NCBI GenBank assembly: GCA_029721515.1
Contig: CM056552.1
Location: forward strand, 11,929,001 to 11,993,000
Direction: 5' to 3'
DNA from: Synanceia verrucosa
Taxonomy: Eukaryota; Chordata; Actinopteri; Perciformes; Synanceiidae
DNA length: 64,000 nucleotides
Positions within the stretch are counted from its first letter, which is position 1. The number at the start of each line of letters is the position of its first letter. The notes under the pieces are model-generated. The model had not been told where the DNA came from. It did no database searches and saw only the letters and a program-made list of their open reading frames with translations. Shown in pieces: positions 58,555 through 64,000 of this stretch. Both the position numbers and the translations under genes were made by a program.

Positions 58555-61451
58555 ATGTCCATCAACAAGATCCACGCCCGAGAGATCTTTGACTCTCGTG
58601 GAAACCCCACTGTTGAGGTTGACCTTTACACTGACACAGGTAGGCGACAAGATGTCTTATTAAATATGTACAAATTCTGTTGCCGATATGCCTTAATAAC
58701 AATTTAAATTCCAGCATATTTAGTGATTTTCATGTCACCACTCTTTTGTCCTCTCTCTGCCTGCATGTACTTTTCACAGGCTTGTTTCGGGCAGCTGTGC
58801 CAAGCGGTGCATCTACTGGAATCTATGAAGCCTTGGAGCTCAGGGACAATGACAAGTCTCGCTACCTTGGAAAAGGTCTGTATGCCTTTTTAGTGTTTCC
58901 TTTTTAACAGGACGGAAGTGTCAGTTGTGGTTTTGATGTTTACCACAAATATAAACAACCTTTATTGCCTTTGTAGTTTGAAATTTCAATTTTCTACATT
59001 TTTTTGGTCATTTTCTCTCTCTTTTCTGTGTGTTGTCTCTCTCTTACTCTTTGACAGATGTGAAAGGGTTAGTGAGTTTCCATTGCCTGTAACTCTCAAT
59101 CAAACCTAAATTTGTCCATTTGATATGCATGGTGAATTATGAGTAATGCATGCTCTCACTGTAGCATCAATATTTAGCCCGTGGATTGATGGACTGGGAA
59201 ATAAAATTATGGTAAAATTTTGAGAGAAATCATATGTAATCATCTCAAACAAATCATAAAAGCAATGCTATTGCACATATCTCTGCATGTATTTGAGAAA
59301 TAAAAGTGGCATGTGTTTCTAAATTTGTCTTTATTGTTTTTGCCCAGATTTGTCCATGGTGTTGTGAAATAATAGTAATAATGGTGTTGTGAAATAATAA
59401 CACTGAGTGTTGTTTTCCAGGAGTCTCACAGGCTGTTGAACACATAAATTCAACTATTGCACCTGCACTTGTTGGCCAAGTAAGAAGATAATTGTCACTC
59501 TCTGTTTGTGTGTTTTATTTTCCAAATATGATGCAACTTTGTTGTAGTAATGATGTGAATTTGTGTTCTCTTTGTTCTTCCTGTCTCCTCAGGATGTATC
59601 TGTGGTCGAACAAGAGAGAATCGATCAGATGATGATTGACTTGGATGGCACAGACAACAAATGTAAATGACAAATAATACATGTTGTGTTGAATCTGAAA
59701 CAACACTATGCATTGTAGCAAGCCTTCGTGACCATTAGGGTCCAAATTAAAAAAAGAATAATAATAGCCTGGGACAACAAAGAAACAAAAAATTGTAATG
59801 TTTTGATGCAAGAAATGAGCTTTGCTTGGCTATTGAGGAGCTGCAGTGTTTATTCACGGACAAACTGAAACCTTCATTGTGATAACAGCAGATGATCTGA
59901 AATTTTTATCCAACACTGCCAACATGTTACCTGTATTAGTCTGTGGGTGTGGATGTGTGTGAAACTCCTGCTCTGTTGAATTGAAGTTAGCCGATCAACT
60001 TGACCAGTAAAGATTTTTTTTCCCCCAGTTTGGCTCGTGCTGCATTATGAAGCATATTTAGTTTCATCAAACTTGATGCACGTGCTTGGATCAGTTGTGT
60101 TTCATTAATAGTCCCACTGCTGTTTGCAGTAGAAGGACAGAAATATCTTGATCCATCAATGAATACTGAATATACATTTAAAATGATGACTAACACATTT
60201 ATATTTCTTTGAACAGCCAAATTTGGTGCAAATGCCATCCTGGGTGTTTCCCTGGCTGTTTGCAAAGCTGGCGCAGCAGAGAAAGGCGTCCCCCTGTATC
60301 GTCACATTGCTGACCTCGCAGCAAACCCAGAGGTCATCTTGCCTGTGCCGGTGAGGAACTGTGCACCAAATTACATGTGTAAATTTACTTTTTTTCTATT
60401 CCTTATGAAGTCCCAGCTCTCATTTCTCTCTACCTCCACCAGGCTTTCAATGTGATCAATGGTGGCTCTCATGCAGGCAACAAGCTTGCCATGCAGGAGT
60501 TCATGATTCTGCCCGTTGGCGCGAGTACCTTCAAAGAAGCCATGCGCATTGGAGCTGAGGTCTACCACAATCTCAAAAACGTCATCAAGAAGAAATATGG
60601 TCAGGATGCCACCAATGTGGGTGATGAAGGTGGCTTTGCCCCAAACATCCTGGAGAATAAAGAAGGTACACATGAGGAATGATTTTGTTTGAGTTACTGA
60701 TAAATTCATCCGCGCTTAGCACAGACCTCACATTCCTATCTGAAAAAACTTTCCAAGTTTGCATTGCACTGGACCAGATATGCAGCTGTACAAATGTCCT
60801 CTCAAAAGCAGGAAAAAAGACTTGGAAAGGTTCAGTTGACTAACCCATCATGTGGTATGATCATGTCCTAATGCCTAGTTCACACTACCTAAGTTTAGCC
60901 CCGATTTTCACTCACCGGCAGAGGTTTTTATTTATTTATTTATTTTTTTTATGGTCCCTGTCAAATCAAGATCAGAGGTGCACCAGTGTCTGAATGCTAT
61001 TTGTGAACTGCTATAAGACACAAGTCTCAGAGAAGCATCTCAGATGCGATGATATTTAGCTAGCATGCTAAATATCTGGATCTGTCTTGTCAAGGCGCTC
61101 CAGCCAGCAAGAGAGAGAGATATAGAAGTGTTGAGGGGAAATGTTGAGGAGGGGTTCACTGGTAACAACAGGAACTTGAATGTGTGTTGTGTTTGCAACA
61201 TGGACCAAATTTGTCCAGAGGAAACAGGATACGGGATAGGGCTATTTTGTGAACATGTGTTCCAACAAGCCTGACTGCAAGGAAAGGTTCAGCAGATTGA
61301 ACAACAAATTTACTTATCAGGGATTCCTCCTGATGAAAGATCTTGTTCTGTGTGAACCCCAGTTAACTTAAGGACTCACGACTTGTTGTGTAGTGTGGAC
61401 TTGGCATAACGGAACATAAAGAGTGCAACGTTATGCTGCACATAGCAGAGG

Positions 61452-61509
<58 letters not shown>

Positions 61510-64000
61510 TATGTGTATATATATATGTATACGTATATATATATATATAAATATACTGTATATATATATATATATACGTATATATGCACGTATATATATA
61601 CGTATCGTACGTATATATATATATGTGTGTGTGTGTATGTATGTGTTGATTGTTTAACTTTTTAGCTCTGGAGTTGATAAAGGAGGCCATCGCCAAAGCA
61701 GGGTACACAGATGAGGTTGTGATCGGCATGGATGTGGCAGCGTCTGAATTCTACAGGGAGGGAAAATACGACTTGGACTTCAAGTCTCCTGACGACACGA
61801 GTCGTTACATCACTCCTGACGAGCTGGCAGAGCTCTACAAGAGCTTTGTGAAGGATTATCCAGGTAACCTCCAGATTCTACAGAATTTTACACATTATTT
61901 AGCAAATGGAGAGTGGGACGCACAATATAGTAGTCACGTTAAGTCCAATGTCTCTCATAAATGAAAGAGATGTCACCACTTGTTTGCTGCATCAAACATC
62001 TTTTTATTGTTGGAAAGAATTCAAGAACAGCATTTTTTGGATCTTCAAATAGATAATAAAAAAAACACTCAGCATCTTGAGCTGCAGCTTCAGTGTTAAA
62101 TGAACATGAAACCAAAAAGATAACGTTAGAAAAAAATTGAAGGGGGGAAAAAAGGTTGACAGTTGTCTGTTTAAGTAAAATGTAATCAAATCACTTGTTA
62201 ATGCAGATTTCACAGATTCATGCTTTGACTTACAGTGAAGACAGAAACAATTGTGGATTCCAATATGAGCTTAAATTTGTCACAGTCATTTTTTTTTTCT
62301 ACTAAAAAATAGAAAGATCTGTCATGTCAACAATTTTAGTTAACAAATGCATTTACACAGTTTTCACAGGCCATAATATGTGAGTGACACAACCTGCACA
62401 ACAACAAATATTGGGAGAGAATGTGGTCATTTTTCAAATAGAACAGACTGTGATCAGAAATATTTCAGTGAAATCGTATTGATCATCTATGACACTATCC
62501 ACTGAGTAATGTCTGCATGTTTCATAGTGGTTTCCATTGAGGATCCTTTTGACCAGGACGACTGGGAGGCCTGGACTAACTTTACTGGAAGCACAAACCT
62601 TCAAATTGTTGGAGACGATCTCACAGTGACCAACCCTAATCGTATCAGTAAGGCTGTGGAGGAGAAGGCCTGTAACTGCCTCCTGCTGAAAGTCAATCAG
62701 ATTGGTACAGTTACTGAGTCATTGCAAGCGTAAGTTAACACTTTAAGATGTGACTATAGATGAATTGATTATGAGAGCGCTTTCACAACCCATAGTCCAA
62801 ATCAGTAAAATTGATACTTTTAGTTTGTTTTCTATTTAGTTTGGTTCAGTTGCACAAATTAAAACGCACCAAATAAGAAAATTTAAAGAAATAAATGAGA
62901 AGGAGCAAATTTTATGTTTTTTACTTGGGAGCCGTCGCTTCAGGGAATCATGAAGTGTAAAAGTGTATATTAAATGTATTTTGTGTTTTTACTGGACAGA
63001 TCCCTTCTGTATTTTATCTTAAATAACTTTTTCATGTTACTATTATTATGGACTTCATTTAGCATACTATGCATTTTCTCTTCAGCCCCTTTAAAACACA
63101 ACAGTGTAAGATTATTGCGTTCACTGTCCAAATAAACCACACCAGATTAAAGTGTATGAATGACAGTGCCTTTACACTCAATGCCATACAATGACCTGTA
63201 CTGAGCAGAAGTTCTCCTTTCCATCCCCTTCACAGGTGTCAGATGGCTCAGAAGAGTGGCTGGGGTGTGATGGTTAGTCATCGCTCTGGTGAAACTGAGG
63301 ACACCTTCATAGCCGATCTGGTGGTCGGCTTGTGCACCGGACAGGTAAAGTCAAACAGTAAACCTGCTTAATATATGTATTGTATTGTTCTTGAGTGTGT
63401 CTTTTAAGAATATAATAAATCTGACTTTTTTTATCTCCTCTATATGTTTTCACATTTGTCAAAATTAATTATCAGATGAGAACAAAGATGAATGGACTCC
63501 CTTTGGTTGAAATCATTGTACACGTTTCACTTTCAGATCAAAACTGGGGCTCCCTGTCGCTCTGAGCGTTTGGCCAAATATAATCAGATTCTTAGGTAAG
63601 TCTTGTTCTTTTCCCATAATGAGGAATTTAATCCTAATTGTGTTATTTTTAATAGTATATGCATTTGATTTGTGAAATAAAATATTGCCAATGTCTTTCT
63701 GCTAAACAACAACTACTTAATAATTCTATTGATTATATGAATTTTGGTTAGTGTATTAATCTCAGTCTAAATAGAATAAGAATAAATAATGGCAGCATTG
63801 TGTCTGTACTTGGCTTATATCATTGATGGACTGATAACATTGTAAATGAAAGCCAATAACATAATTGAACATGAGCAATATCTACTTGATAAATAAAATA
63901 AATACACAAATTATTAAGAAGTAATTAATATTATTAACTGACTTATCTTTACTGTAGAATTGAAGAGGAGCTGGGAGACAAGGCTATTTTTGCTGGAAAA
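58555..64000 (+). CDS. eno1: eno1, alpha-enolase (3' end cut by window)
   Basis: Cytosolic glycolytic enzyme converting 2-phosphoglycerate to phosphoenolpyruvate. Coding exons: 58555-58639, 58780-58875, 59421-59479, 59593-59662, 60217-60350, 60443-60665, 61666-61863, 62528-62729, 63236-63344, 63537-63595 and 63958 to the window end, all in phase, giving 426 codons. Only the last few residues (normally about 434 in total) are missing. The active-site set is complete: GGSHAGNKLAMQEF (His158, Glu167), GDEGG, the Mg2+ ligands in IGMDVAASEF, SIEDPFDQDD and GDDLTVTNP, catalytic Lys in LLKVNQIG, SHRSGETED, and IKTGAPCRSERL. IHAREIFDSRGNPTVEVDL and LELRDNDK favour ENO1 over ENO2 and ENO3. Which teleost duplicate (eno1a or eno1b) it is cannot be told. 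Kozak-like CACCATGT surrounds the start. Confidence 0.96.
60872..61406. mobile_element. MITE with TAA target-site duplication
   Basis: 535 bp in the eno1 intron after the exon ending 60665. Ends TGCCTAGTTCACACTA and, from the right, TGCCAAGTCCACACTA agree at 14 of 16 positions. TAA flanks both sides (60869-60871, 61407-61409), so a PIF/Harbinger-like mobiliser is likely. Confidence 0.75.
61456..61650. repeat. (TA)n/(TACG)n/(TG)n microsatellite
   Basis: Long TA tract with interspersed ACGTAT units ending in TG repeats, only about 15-20 bp before the acceptor of the eno1 exon at 61666. Frames reading YIYIYI are artefacts. Confidence 0.95.

Noticed and set aside
1..64000. CRISPR arrays, bacterial operons, riboswitches or viral genomes
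   Set aside because: No regularly spaced direct repeats, no compact collinear operons and no viral structural genes; the window reads as ordinary vertebrate chromosome.

Overview
This 64 kb window is nuclear DNA from a ray-finned (teleost) fish. The protein-coding genes are split by GT-AG introns and encode vertebrate proteins. The repeats are typical of teleosts: tRNA-derived SINEs, Tc1/mariner, hAT and Harbinger MITEs, Ty3/gypsy, a Penelope-like element and long TA/TG microsatellites. I see no bacterial, viral, CRISPR or operon-type feature.

Layout from left to right: (1) 1708-4243 (+), the last three coding exons of frs3, an FGF-receptor docking protein whose 5' part lies outside the window; (2) 4244-13798, 3' UTR and intergenic DNA with MITEs and a small gypsy relic; (3) 13799-31869 (+), a complete 14-exon SLC6 transporter gene of the GABA/betaine/taurine branch, 595 aa ('gene 1'), whose introns hold foldback MITEs, a processed cactin pseudogene and a partial exon duplication; (4) 31870-37517, intergenic DNA with a hAT MITE and a 1.66 kb palindromic hAT composite; (5) 37518-50841 (+), a second complete 14-exon SLC6 gene, 594 aa ('gene 2'), a tandem paralogue of gene 1 with introns full of Harbinger, gypsy, LINE, Tc1 and Penelope relics; (6) 53595-55705 (-), complete four-exon ppil1, 166 aa; (7) 58555-64000 (+), eno1, truncated by the window end a few residues before its C-terminus. 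ppil1 and eno1 are divergent.

The genes do not form one pathway. frs3 acts in receptor tyrosine kinase signalling, the SLC6 pair in Na+/Cl- coupled solute uptake, ppil1 in the spliceosome and eno1 in glycolysis. The most interesting biology is in the SLC6 pair. Both copies keep intact reading frames and splice sites, and eleven of fourteen exons match in length, but both have lost the TM1 glutamate used by BGT1/GAT2-type transporters and carry a changed TM3 motif. Gene 2 also has Gly in place of the Na2-site Ser in TM8. This suggests a fish-specific transporter pair with altered substrate or ion coupling. I found no wholly new type of system. The other notable items are structural: a retrocopy with clean target-site duplications, a tandem partial exon duplication later hit by a SINE, and a head-to-head hAT composite with an 8-bp target-site duplication.
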